Notes under the pieces: model-generated | Told to the model about the DNA's origin: nothing | Databases searched by the model: none | Seen by the model: the letters and a program-made list of their open reading frames with translations, nothing else | Shown: positions 17,305-24,810 of the stretch, piece after piece | Position numbering within the stretch: position 1 is the first letter of the stretch | Layout: each line of letters starts with the position of its first letter | Program-made: the position numbers and the translations under genes | Source of the DNA: Saccharothrix luteola | GTDB lineage: Bacteria > Actinomycetota > Actinomycetes > Mycobacteriales > Pseudonocardiaceae | Length of the DNA stretch: 64,000 nucleotides | Assembly: GCF_020859565.1 (NCBI RefSeq) | Contig: NZ_JAJHUO010000046.1 | Location: 16,389-80,388 of the forward strand | Direction: 5' to 3'

Positions 17305-17330
17305 AGAATAGTAGCAGACGGCCTTGTCAA
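17305..17330 (-). promoter_or_regulatory. Candidate infC promoter
   Basis: A perfect -35 TTGACA (17330-17325) is followed on the minus strand by TACTATTCT; TATTCT (17310-17305) is the likeliest -10. The 14-bp spacing is shorter than ideal, so the exact -10 is uncertain. Confidence 0.5.
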
Positions 17331-17376
17331 CCCCCGAATCGGCGACCGGTCGGGGGCGGTTGCGAGAATGGCTCCC

Positions 17377-17718
17377 GTGACCGACCTGCCTTCGAACAAC
17401 GTCCGCGACCTGTCCGATGTTCCCAGCGTCGAGGTGATCAGCAAGGCGGCGATCATGCTGCTCTCCTCCGCCGCCGAACGCCTCGGCCTGGCCGACGAGG
17501 ACCCCGAGCACAGCCCCCGCCGCGACCTCGACGAGGCGCGCCGCCTGATCACCGCGCTGGCCGGCCTGGTCACCGCGTCCGCCGAGTACCTGGGCCCGCA
17601 CGCCGGGCCGCTGCGGGAGGGGTTGCAGTCCGTGCAACGGGCGTTCCGCGAGGCCTCGGCGTACCCGGACGAGCCGGGCCAGGGCCCGGGCGAGAAGTAC
17701 ACCGGCCCCGTGTACTGA
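17377..17718 (+). CDS. DUF1844 domain protein
   Basis: A 113-residue helical protein of unknown function found beside infC in many actinobacteria. The conserved core is VEVISKAAIMLLSSAAERLG, and the C-terminus ends with the typical GEKYTGPVY. Translation was placed at GTG 17377 (VTDLPSNN), matching the usual family N-terminus; an ATG three codons upstream at 17368 is the alternative. It is divergent from infC and shares the short intergenic region holding the infC promoter. There is no signal peptide or membrane segment, so it should be cytoplasmic. Confidence 0.82.
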   Translation: MTDLPSNNVRDLSDVPSVEVISKAAIMLLSSAAERLGLADEDPEHSPRRDLDEARRLITALAGLVTASAEYLGPHAGPLREGLQSVQRAFREASAYPDEPGQGPGEKYTGPVY

Positions 17719-17720
17719 GC

Positions 17721-17808
17721 GTTGAACTCAGGTGTTCCGAACGTAGGACACACGGGTGCCGAAGGTTCGACACGCGGGACCTGGAGGTTCGACACGCGGG
17801 CGTGCCAG
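17721..17808 (+). repeat. Four tandem degenerate 22-bp units
   Basis: Units at 17721-17742, 17743-17764, 17765-17786 and 17787-17808 are each exactly 22 bp. The last two share GTTCGACACGCGGG, the second reads GTAGGACACACGGGTGCCGA, and the first is more diverged (GTTGAACTCAGGTGTTCCGA). The array sits just after the DUF1844 stop and 58 bp before the subtilase gene. A 12-bp palindrome, GTTCGCGCGAAC, follows at 17819-17830. Confidence 0.7.
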
Positions 17809-17866
17809 GGTCGGAGGGGTTCGCGCGAACTCCTGATCCTCGACCCTGCACGAGGGAGAACCCGAC

Positions 17867-19396
17867 ATGGGAGAGTTCCGCGCGCCCTGGATTCGATCAG
17901 ACCGAGCGGTCGGTGTCGGTGCGGCGGTGGTGTTGGCGGCGGCGTTGGCCGTGACGCCCGCGCAGGCCGCCGAACCGCAGATCCGCGACGCCGGCGGCCC
18001 GACGGCCGTTCCGGGCAGCTACATCGTGGTGCTGGAGGACGGCGCCGGCACGGACGTGCTGGCCGCGAAGGTGGGCGCCCGCGTCACCCACCGCTACCGG
18101 TCGGCGCTGAACGGTTTCGCCGCCACCATGAGCGAACGGGCGGCGAAGCGGTTGGCGGCCGACCCGGAGGTGGCCTACGTCGCCCAGGACCAGCGGGTGG
18201 ACGTCCTGGCCGACCAGCCGAACCCGCCGTCGTGGGGCCTGGACCGCGTCGACCAGCGCGACCTGCCCCTGAACGCGAACTACGGCTACGCGACCACGGC
18301 GGGCAACGTGCACGCCTACATCATCGACACCGGCATCCGCGCCACGCACGCGGACTTCGGCGGTCGGGCCACCTTCGACGCCAACACCACCGGTGACGGC
18401 AACAACACGGACTGCAACGGCCACGGCACGCACGTCGCGGGCACGGTCGGCGGCACGGCGCACGGTGTGGCGAAGGCCGTCCGGCTGCACGGCGTGAAGG
18501 TGCTCACGTGCTCCGGTTCGGGCACGATCGCGGGCGTCGTGGCGGGCGTGGACTGGGTCACGGCGAACGCGCAGAAGCCCGCCGTGGCGAACATGAGCCT
18601 CGGCGGCGGCGCGAACGACACGCTGGACGCGGCCGTGCGCCGGTCCATCGCGTCGGGCGTCACGTACGCCGTCGCGTCCGGCAACTCGAACGCCAACGCG
18701 TGCTCGTACTCCCCCGCCCGGGTGGCGGAGGCGATCACGGTCAACGCCTCGGACAGCTCCGACGCGAGGGCGACGTTCTCGAACTGGGGCACGTGCACGG
18801 ACGTGTTCGCGCCGGGCGTGGGCATCACGTCGGCGTGGAGCACGGGCGACACCGCCACGAACACGATCAGCGGAACGTCGATGGCGTCGCCGCACGTGGC
18901 GGGCGCCGCCGCGCTGGTGCTGGCGGGCAGCCCGGGCGCGTCGCCGCAGCAGGTCCGGGACGCCTTGGTGTCCGCCGCGACGCCGAACAAGGTGGGCAAC
19001 CCGGGCACGGGCTCGCCGAACGCGCTGCTGTTCACCGGTTCCGCGCCGCCGCCGCAGCCGGGCGCCGACACGCTGGTCCGGGGCGAGAGCCTCGGCGCGG
19101 GCCAGGCCAAGGTGTCCCAGGACGGCCGGTTCACGCTGGTCATGCAGGGTGACGGCAACCTGGTGCTGTACACGGCGGCCGGTCAGGCGCTGTGGCACAC
19201 CAGCACGCACGGCACGGGCGCGGCCCGGGTGGTCCTCCAGCACGACGGCAACCTGGTGATCTACACGGCGGCCGGTCAGCCGGTGTGGCACACCAGCACG
19301 CACGGCACGGCGGCCGACCGGCTGATCGTGCAGAACGACTCGAACGTGGTCCTCTACGGCCCGACGGGCCAGGTCTTCTGGCACCGCCTGGCCTGA
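17867..19396 (+). CDS. Secreted S8 subtilisin-like protease with C-terminal B-lectin domain
   Basis: A 509-residue exported serine protease. A Sec signal peptide ends near TPAQAA, followed by an I9 inhibitor-type propeptide (SYIVVLEDGAG... to about residue 120). The catalytic domain has Asp154 (IIDTGIRATH), His186 (NGHGTHVAG) and Ser338 (GTSMASPHVAG), like proteinase K or aqualysin. After a Pro-rich linker, the last ~110 residues form a bulb-type mannose-binding lectin fold with three QxDxNxVxY-like sites (QGDGNLVLY, QHDGNLVIY, QNDSNVVLY). The lectin would tether the protease to glycan or cell-wall material, which is inference. ATG 17867 has GAGGGAGA upstream. Confidence 0.92.
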   Translation: MGEFRAPWIRSDRAVGVGAAVVLAAALAVTPAQAAEPQIRDAGGPTAVPGSYIVVLEDGAGTDVLAAKVGARVTHRYRSALNGFAATMSERAAKRLAADPEVAYVAQDQRVDVLADQPNPPSWGLDRVDQRDLPLNANYGYATTAGNVHAYIIDTGIRATHADFGGRATFDANTTGDGNNTDCNGHGTHVAGTVGGTAHGVAKAVRLHGVKVLTCSGSGTIAGVVAGVDWVTANAQKPAVANMSLGGGANDTLDAAVRRSIASGVTYAVASGNSNANACSYSPARVAEAITVNASDSSDARATFSNWGTCTDVFAPGVGITSAWSTGDTATNTISGTSMASPHVAGAAALVLAGSPGASPQQVRDALVSAATPNKVGNPGTGSPNALLFTGSAPPPQPGADTLVRGESLGAGQAKVSQDGRFTLVMQGDGNLVLYTAAGQALWHTSTHGTGAARVVLQHDGNLVIYTAAGQPVWHTSTHGTAADRLIVQNDSNVVLYGPTGQVFWHRLA

Positions 19397-19405
19397 TCGC
19401 GAGGT

Positions 19406-19435
19406 GACGCCGGGGTCGACGGAGGCCCCGGCGTC
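19406..19435. terminator. Bidirectional terminator between convergent genes
   Basis: GACGCCGGGG and CCCCGGCGTC form a perfect 10-bp stem with a 10-nt loop. It starts 10 bp after the subtilase stop and touches the stop of the minus-strand gene on the other side. Confidence 0.7.
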
Positions 19436-20030
19436 ACGGTCGGACGCCGCTGGCCCGCAGCCGCCGGTCGGCCAGTGCCTTGATGGTCCCGGGGTCGCGG
19501 CGCCGCCAGCCCTCCACCGGGTCGCCGGGGAACGCCGCCAGGTCGCGCAGCGACAGCGTGGTCAACGCGTGGAGCGCGAGCAGGTCGAACCGCTCCTGGT
19601 CACGCAGCCGCCGCGCCACCGCGGCCCGTCGGGCGAACCGCAGCCGCAGCGGCAGCCACGTGATCAGCACGAACGCCAGCGGGATGGCGATGAGCGCGGT
19701 GGTGAGCCACAGCGCGGTGGACTCGACGGCCTGCACCTGGGCCTGGCCCGCGTCGGTCAGCGTGCCGCCCGCGGACCGGCCGCGTTCGAGCGCGTCGGCG
19801 AGCTTCCCGCCGACCAGCGGCACCTCGCGGGCCTTGGCGGCGGCGTCGCCGAACGTGTCGGCCAGGCTCTGCCCGGCCTGGGACAGGCCGTCGCCGGGCG
19901 CGCGCAACGCGCGGACCGCGTCGCCCACCGCCCTGGCGACGTCGACCCAGAACCACGTCCAGGCGACCGCGAGCAGGTCGGCGACCACTTGCCACACCAG
20001 CCGGGGCGGGCGATCCGCGTACCACTTCAT
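19434..20030 (-). CDS. Two-pass membrane protein, hypothetical
   Basis: A 198-residue protein starting MKWYADRPPRL. A first hydrophobic segment (LVWQVVADLLAVAWTWFWVD) and a second (LWLTTALIAIPLAFVLITWL) bracket an extracytoplasmic region rich in Ala, Gly and charged residues. The C-terminus is arginine-rich and cytoplasmic (ARRAAVARRLRDQERFDLL). It resembles conserved actinobacterial membrane proteins of unknown role. The ATG at 20030 was chosen over an upstream in-frame GTG because it precedes the basic N-terminus directly. It is divergent from the STAND regulator gene, about 100 bp apart. Confidence 0.72.
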   Translation of the reverse strand: MKWYADRPPRLVWQVVADLLAVAWTWFWVDVARAVGDAVRALRAPGDGLSQAGQSLADTFGDAAAKAREVPLVGGKLADALERGRSAGGTLTDAGQAQVQAVESTALWLTTALIAIPLAFVLITWLPLRLRFARRAAVARRLRDQERFDLLALHALTTLSLRDLAAFPGDPVEGWRRRDPGTIKALADRRLRASGVRP

Positions 20031-20118
20031 GAGGTGTGGTCTTACCACGCGGGCGTTACGGGAAACCGACGTGACGGTCGTCGCCGCGACCGCGGGTCGG
20101 TGTCGCGGCCGGTGGCAC

Positions 20119-20131
20119 TAATGTCGCAAGC
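20119..20131 (+). promoter_or_regulatory. Leaderless -10 element of the STAND regulator gene
   Basis: TAATGT (20119-20124) lies 7 nt before GTG 20132. Transcription would therefore begin at or next to the start codon. No clear -35 is present. Confidence 0.5.
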
Positions 20132-22429
20132 GTGGGGATGACGTTCGGTGAGCTGCTGCGCGCACACCGGCTGCGGGTCCGGTTGACGCAGGAGGAGCTG
20201 GCGGAGGGTTCCGGGGTCAGCGTGCGGGCGATCAGCGACATGGAGCGCGGTCGCGCGAAGGGGCCCCAGCGGCGCACGGTGGAGGCGCTGGCCGGTGTGC
20301 TCTCGTTGGCGGAGCACGAGATCCGGGAGTTGCTGGACGCGGCCAAGGAGGGTCGGGCGCGGCGCGCGCCGTCGCCCGCGACGCCGTCGGCGCTGCCACC
20401 GGACGTGGCCGACCTGACGGGTCGCGAGGGCGAGCTGGCCGAGTTGGCGGCGGTGGCGGAGGGGACGCGGACGACGTCGTTGGTCGTGGTGCACGGTCCG
20501 CCGGGCGCGGGGAAGACGGCGTTGGCGGTGCGGGCGGCGTACCGGTTGGCGTCTCGTTTCGCGGACGGGTGCTTCTTCTTCAACCTGCGCGGGATGGACG
20601 TGCGGCCGGTGCACCCGTCGGAGGTCGTGCACCGGATGTTGTTGGCGCTGGGCGTGCCGGAGAAGGAGATCCCGGCGGGTGAGGCGGAGCGCTCGGACCT
20701 GTACCGGGCGCGGTTGCGGGAGCGGTCGACGTTGTTGGTGCTGGACAACGCGTCCGACGAGGCTCAGGTGCGGCCGTTGTTGGCGACGGGGTCGGGGTCG
20801 TTGGTGCTGGTGACGTCCCGGTTGGTGCTCGGCGGGTTGGAGGCGGGCCGTCGGCTGGGGTTGGACGTGCTGGACCCGGTCGAGTCGTTCGACCTGCTCG
20901 GCGCGATCGCCGGGCGGGCCAGGGTGGGCGCGGAGCCGGTGGCGACGGCGCGGGTGGCGAAGCTGTGCGGTCACCTGCCGCTGGCGCTGCGGATCGCGGG
21001 CAACCGGCTCGCGAGCCGTCCGAAGTGGACGATCGGGCACCTGGCCGGGCAGCTGGTGGACGAACGGCGGCGGTTGTCGGCGTTGACGGCGGGTGACCTC
21101 CAGGTGCGGACGGCGTTCGAGATGTCGTACCGGCAGCTCGGGGCGAAGGCGGCGGTGTTGTTCCGGCGGTTGTCGCTGGTGCCGGGCGCGGACTTCGGGC
21201 CGGACCTGGCCGCGGTGCTGGCCGATGTGGACCGGTTCGCGGCCGAGGACACGTTGGAGGAGTTGGTGGACATGAGCCTGCTGGACACCGCGGAGGTGCC
21301 CGGCCGGTACGTGTTCCACGACCTGATCCGGGTGTTCGCCGGTGAACGGCTGGTCGACGAGGAGCCGGCGCCGGTGGTGGCGCAGGGGTGGCGGCGGATG
21401 GCGGACTGGCTGCTGGGCACGGCGGTGACGGCGGCCGGGTTCTTCGGACCGGACGCGCGCACGACGCCGTCGGGGCCGTTGAGCAACCAGGAGGACGCGG
21501 ACGCGTGGTTGACGGCGGAGGCCGCGAACTGGTTGGGCGCGCTGCGGTGGGCGGGCTCGAACGGGTTGCACGCGGAGGTGTTGCGGCTGGCCACGGCGAT
21601 GCACTGGTACTCGGACCAGCGCGGGCGGGCCGAGACTTGGGTCGAGGTGTTCACCGCGGGGGTGGCGGCGGCGCGGGCGTTGGGCAGCGTGCGCGACGAG
21701 GCCGTGCAGCTGAACTTCCTGACGTGGACGCTGTCGGTGCTGATGCGCCGGTACCCGGAGGCGTTGGCGTTGTACGAGGAGGCGTGGCGCGCGTCGGTGG
21801 CGGCGGGTGACGTGACGGAGCAGGGCTGGGCCGTGCACTACCGGTCGGTGTCGGAGCTGCGGACCGGGCGGTTGGAGGAGGCGCAGGTCAGCGCGGTGCG
21901 GGCGCAGGAGCTGTTCCGGCAGGCGGGGTTCCCGCTGGGTGAGCAGATCTCGTTGTCGTGCTTGGGGTTGGTGCTCGACGGGTTGGCGCGGTACGAGGAC
22001 GCGGTGCGGGTGCACCGGGAGCTGCTGGCGAACGTGCGGTCGGGGAAGCTGGACCTGGCGCCGGTGATGGCGAGCGAGATGTCGGCGACGCTGCTGGTGC
22101 GCACGGCGGACACGCTGGGCCGGTTGGAGCGGTGGCCGGAGGTGCTGGCGGCGGTGGACGAGGCGCTGGAGCTGCTGCGGGCGACGACCGCGCTCTCGAG
22201 CCTGTGCGACGCGCTGTACCTGCGGGGGTTGGCGCTGCGCGAGCTGGGTGACGCGGTGGGGGCGCGGGCCGAGCTGGTGCGGGCGGTGGCGGTGGCCGAG
22301 GAGCACGAGCACCCGCGCTTGGCGGTGGTGCTCGGCGCGTTGGCCGATGTCCACGAGGCCCTGGGCGACCCGGTCGAGGCTGGGGTGTCCCGCGACCGGG
22401 CCGCGGCCGTGGAGTCAGCCGATCGGTGA
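20132..22429 (+). CDS. HTH/NB-ARC/TPR regulator (STAND ATPase)
   Basis: A 765-residue signal-transduction NTPase. Residues ~4-65 are an XRE-type helix-turn-helix (TQEELAEGSGVSVRAISDME). The NB-ARC ATPase has Walker A HGPPGAGKT (121-129), Walker B STLLVLDNAS and the LPLAL motif in CGHLPLALRIAGNRLA. A winged-helix part follows, then a C-terminal solenoid of TPR-like helices (about residues 500-760) that would sense a ligand or partner. It lacks the BTAD domain of AfsR/SARP activators. It probably switches between ADP-bound resting and ATP-bound oligomeric states. The next gene on the same strand has direct repeats in its promoter, a possible target. Confidence 0.88.
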   Translation: MGMTFGELLRAHRLRVRLTQEELAEGSGVSVRAISDMERGRAKGPQRRTVEALAGVLSLAEHEIRELLDAAKEGRARRAPSPATPSALPPDVADLTGREGELAELAAVAEGTRTTSLVVVHGPPGAGKTALAVRAAYRLASRFADGCFFFNLRGMDVRPVHPSEVVHRMLLALGVPEKEIPAGEAERSDLYRARLRERSTLLVLDNASDEAQVRPLLATGSGSLVLVTSRLVLGGLEAGRRLGLDVLDPVESFDLLGAIAGRARVGAEPVATARVAKLCGHLPLALRIAGNRLASRPKWTIGHLAGQLVDERRRLSALTAGDLQVRTAFEMSYRQLGAKAAVLFRRLSLVPGADFGPDLAAVLADVDRFAAEDTLEELVDMSLLDTAEVPGRYVFHDLIRVFAGERLVDEEPAPVVAQGWRRMADWLLGTAVTAAGFFGPDARTTPSGPLSNQEDADAWLTAEAANWLGALRWAGSNGLHAEVLRLATAMHWYSDQRGRAETWVEVFTAGVAAARALGSVRDEAVQLNFLTWTLSVLMRRYPEALALYEEAWRASVAAGDVTEQGWAVHYRSVSELRTGRLEEAQVSAVRAQELFRQAGFPLGEQISLSCLGLVLDGLARYEDAVRVHRELLANVRSGKLDLAPVMASEMSATLLVRTADTLGRLERWPEVLAAVDEALELLRATTALSSLCDALYLRGLALRELGDAVGARAELVRAVAVAEEHEHPRLAVVLGALADVHEALGDPVEAGVSRDRAAAVESADR

Positions 22430-22546
22430 TGCGTTCCTAGCCATCGCCGGGTCCTTCCCTGCCTGCGTGCTACTTGGGGGTGCACCCAGTCAATCGCCTG
22501 CACCATCCCGGCACCACGCAGAACAACCGGCAGAAGTACGTGCGTT

Positions 22547-22609
22547 CGCCCGTTCGGGCAACTGCCGGTGCGGTTGGCCGCCCATTCGGGCAAGTGCCGG
22601 TGGGACTGG
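22547..22609 (+). repeat. Two 31-bp direct repeats in the pentapeptide-gene promoter
   Basis: Copies at 22547-22577 and 22579-22609 have a period of 32 bp and differ at 5 positions. Both contain the core TTCGGGCAAnTGCCGGTG. The second copy ends immediately before a weak -10 (CAGTGT, 22610-22615), which is 7 nt from the ATG of the next gene. The placement is that of an activator site overlapping the -35 position. Confidence 0.6.
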
Positions 22610-22622
22610 CAGTGTGTCCAGC

Positions 22623-23615
22623 ATGAGGGATGTCGACCCTGCCTGGTCACGGAAGCTCAGGAGCGCGGAGCAGAGGAAGAGGCTGCGGACGGTCGCGCGG
22701 CGAACACTGCTGGCGTTGGCCCTGCTCGCGCTGGCCGTCGCGGCCGGGCCGCCGCTCCTCGCGCTGCTGGCTCACTTCATTGTGGGTCTGTCGGCCTTCA
22801 TGTGGGCGAATACCGGCTGGGGCCGCGACATGGTGCCCCTGATGGTGGTTGCCTCGGTCGCCGGTGTGCTGCTGTGGCTGGCCGCCCGGCGCTTCCGCGA
22901 GCGCACGGCGAGCGGTGGGCAGAGGTCCGCCTGGGCGTCGATGTCGGTCTCCGAGCGGACGTCCCTGATCACGTCGGTGACCGCGGTCGTGGCACTGGCC
23001 GTCACCGCGTTGTCCGTGCAGGCCACCCGCGAACAGGTCGAGCTGGCCGCGCGGGGCCAGGTGAACGACCGGTACGACAAGGCGGTGGGGCAGCTCGCCT
23101 CGGACAAGCCGGAGGTTCGCGTCGGCGGCATCCTGGCGCTGGAACGGGTGGCCATGGATTCCCCCGGCGAGGCCGGGATCGCGGCCGGGCTGCTCGCGGC
23201 CTTCATCCGGTCCGCGGCACAGCGGCAGGCACGCCCCTGCGATTCGGCCGACGACGTGAGGGTAGCGGTCTCGACGCTCACCAGGTTGGCGGTCTACGAC
23301 AGTACGAGCGCCCTTGACCTGCGGAACACCTGCTTGTCGGGCACCTCGTGGCTCCGTGCGCAGCTGGTCGGCGCCGACTTCAGCGGCGCCGACCTCGAAG
23401 GCGCGCAGTTCGTGCAAGCCGAGCTGGGCAACTCGCGGTTCGTCGGCGCGAACCTCGGCAACGCCGTGTTCGTCGGCACGTCGCTCGCACACGCGGACCT
23501 CAGCGGCGCCAGTCTGCGTGGCGTCGACCTGACAGACGCAAACTTGAGGGGGGCGAAGCTGAGCGGGGCGGACGTGGGGCAGGCGAAGCTGCCCCCGGAC
23601 GCCCCGACTCCCTGA
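22623..23615 (+). CDS. Membrane protein with C-terminal pentapeptide repeats
   Basis: A 330-residue protein. Two transmembrane helices lie at about residues 30-65 and 75-95 (LLALALLALAVAAGPPLLAL; MVPLMVVASVAGVLLWLAA), and a third hydrophobic stretch (LITSVTAVVALAVTALSV) precedes a helical region (VRVGGILALERVAMDSPGE). The C-terminus (about 245-325) is a pentapeptide-repeat right-handed beta-helix of A(D/N)LxG-type units such as GADFSGADLEGAQF and GANLGNAVFVGTSL. Similar membrane-anchored repeat proteins in actinobacteria have no known function. ATG 22623 probably starts a leaderless mRNA. Position after the STAND regulator suggests a functional link. Confidence 0.82.
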   Translation: MRDVDPAWSRKLRSAEQRKRLRTVARRTLLALALLALAVAAGPPLLALLAHFIVGLSAFMWANTGWGRDMVPLMVVASVAGVLLWLAARRFRERTASGGQRSAWASMSVSERTSLITSVTAVVALAVTALSVQATREQVELAARGQVNDRYDKAVGQLASDKPEVRVGGILALERVAMDSPGEAGIAAGLLAAFIRSAAQRQARPCDSADDVRVAVSTLTRLAVYDSTSALDLRNTCLSGTSWLRAQLVGADFSGADLEGAQFVQAELGNSRFVGANLGNAVFVGTSLAHADLSGASLRGVDLTDANLRGAKLSGADVGQAKLPPDAPTP

Positions 23616-23618
23616 CGG

Positions 23619-24002
23619 CTACTCCACGACCGCGAGCGCGTCGATCTCGACCAGCAGCTTGTCGGGCAGGCCGACGTAGACGGTGGTGCGGGCGGGGAAC
23701 GGCTCTTCGGTGACGAACTCGCCGTAGGCGGCGTTCATCTCGGCGAAGTGCGCGGTGTCGGTGAGGTAGACGCGCAGCATCACCACGTCGGCGAGGGTCG
23801 CGCCGCCGGCCGCCAGCACGGCGATCACGTTGCGCATCGCCTGCCTGGTCTGCTCGGCCGCGGTGTCGCCGACGATGGTGCCGGTGGCCGGGTCGAACGC
23901 GACCTGGCCCGCCACCTGGAGCACGGGGCCCTTGCGGACGCCCTGGGAGAACGCGGCCACGGGGGTGGGCGCGTCGGCGGTCCTGATCTCGGTCTTCGCC
24001 AT
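23619..24002 (-). CDS. RidA/YjgF-family enamine/imine deaminase
   Basis: A 127-residue trimeric hydrolase that destroys reactive enamine/imine intermediates released by PLP enzymes. The substrate-carboxylate arginine is present in FPARTTVYVGLP, and the typical GQVAFDPATG and glutamate (LVEIDALA) segments are kept. It lies at the end of a minus-strand group with the IclR regulator and PfkB kinase, next to a PLP-dependent D-serine dehydratase-like gene whose products (2-aminoacrylate or 2-aminocrotonate) are classic RidA substrates. The locus context therefore fits well. The start is ATG 24002. Confidence 0.88.
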   Translation of the reverse strand: MAKTEIRTADAPTPVAAFSQGVRKGPVLQVAGQVAFDPATGTIVGDTAAEQTRQAMRNVIAVLAAGGATLADVVMLRVYLTDTAHFAEMNAAYGEFVTEEPFPARTTVYVGLPDKLLVEIDALAVVE

Positions 24003-24060
24003 GGGTCGTGCGTTCCTCTCTCTGGTGGTCCGTCGGCCGCGTGGCGGCGGTGACGGTTCG

Positions 24061-24810
24061 TCAGTCGCGCGGCGTCCAGCCGCACTCGACGGAGGCGGCC
24101 CGCGCGGTGGCGAGCAGGTCGGGCACGTGGCCGAGCAGCCCGTCGAAGTCCAGCAGCACCTTGGGCACGGACATCGACACGGCGGCGACGACCTCGCCGC
24201 GGGCGCCGCGGACGGGCGCGGCGACGCAGTGGATGAAGTCCTCGTGCTCGGCGTTGTCGACGGCGTAGCCGGCGGCGCGGACGCGGTCCAGCTCGGCCAG
24301 GTAGGCGTCCGGCGTGGTGATGGTGTTCGCGGTCAGCGGCACGTAGTCGATGGACCGGGCGACCTCGCGGCGGCGTGGCTCGGGCAGGTCCGCCAGCAGC
24401 ACCTTGGCGACGGCGGTGCAGTGCAGCGGGGCCCGTCTGCCGATGCGCGAGTACATCCGCATCGGGTGGGTGCTGTCGTACTTGTCGATGTAGATGACCT
24501 CGCCGTCCTCGTAGGAGGCCAGGTGGACGGTGTAGCCGGTGCGGGCGTTGAGGTCGCGCAGGGCGTTCTCGGCGCTGCGCCGCACGTCCCGCTCCTCCAG
24601 CGCCCGGTTGGCCAGGTCGAACAGGGCGGTGCCCAGCCGGTAGTGGTGCACGCCCTCGCGCTGCACGAACCGGTGCGACTCCAGCGTGCGCAGCAGCCTC
24701 ATGGTGGTCGACTTGTGCACCTCGATGACGCCCGACAGCTCGTCCAGCGTCTTCGGCCCGGTGGCCAGTTCCCCCACCAGGGTCAGCGCCCGGTCCAGGC
24801 TTTGGCTCAT
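24061..24810 (-). CDS. IclR-family transcriptional regulator
   Basis: A 249-residue regulator with an N-terminal winged helix (LDELSGVIEVHKSTTMRLLR) and a C-terminal effector-binding IclR domain containing LHCTAVAKVLLADLPE and the conserved cysteine/valine stretch DFIHCVAAPVRGARGEVVAAVS. The ATG at 24810 has GAGGAGAC upstream and overlaps the stop of the kinase gene by four bases (ATGA), so both are one operon. The likely target is the CGTTGC/GCAACG palindrome in the divergent promoter region 1 kb upstream, so it should control the D-amino-acid genes. This is inferred from context. Confidence 0.88.
   Translation of the reverse strand: MSQSLDRALTLVGELATGPKTLDELSGVIEVHKSTTMRLLRTLESHRFVQREGVHHYRLGTALFDLANRALEERDVRRSAENALRDLNARTGYTVHLASYEDGEVIYIDKYDSTHPMRMYSRIGRRAPLHCTAVAKVLLADLPEPRRREVARSIDYVPLTANTITTPDAYLAELDRVRAAGYAVDNAEHEDFIHCVAAPVRGARGEVVAAVSMSVPKVLLDFDGLLGHVPDLLATARAASVECGWTPRD

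Noticed and set aside
17721..17808. CRISPR array at the 22-bp repeats
   Set aside because: Units are contiguous with no spacers and diverge from one another, so this is a simple tandem repeat.
20042..22354. A 770-codon minus-strand frame over the STAND regulator
   Set aside because: Arg/Gln/Pro/His-rich antisense translation with no recognisable motif; the plus-strand gene has full NB-ARC motifs.
22547..22609. CRISPR array
   Set aside because: There are only two directly abutting 31-bp copies with no unique spacers and no cas genes; a promoter repeat is a better explanation.
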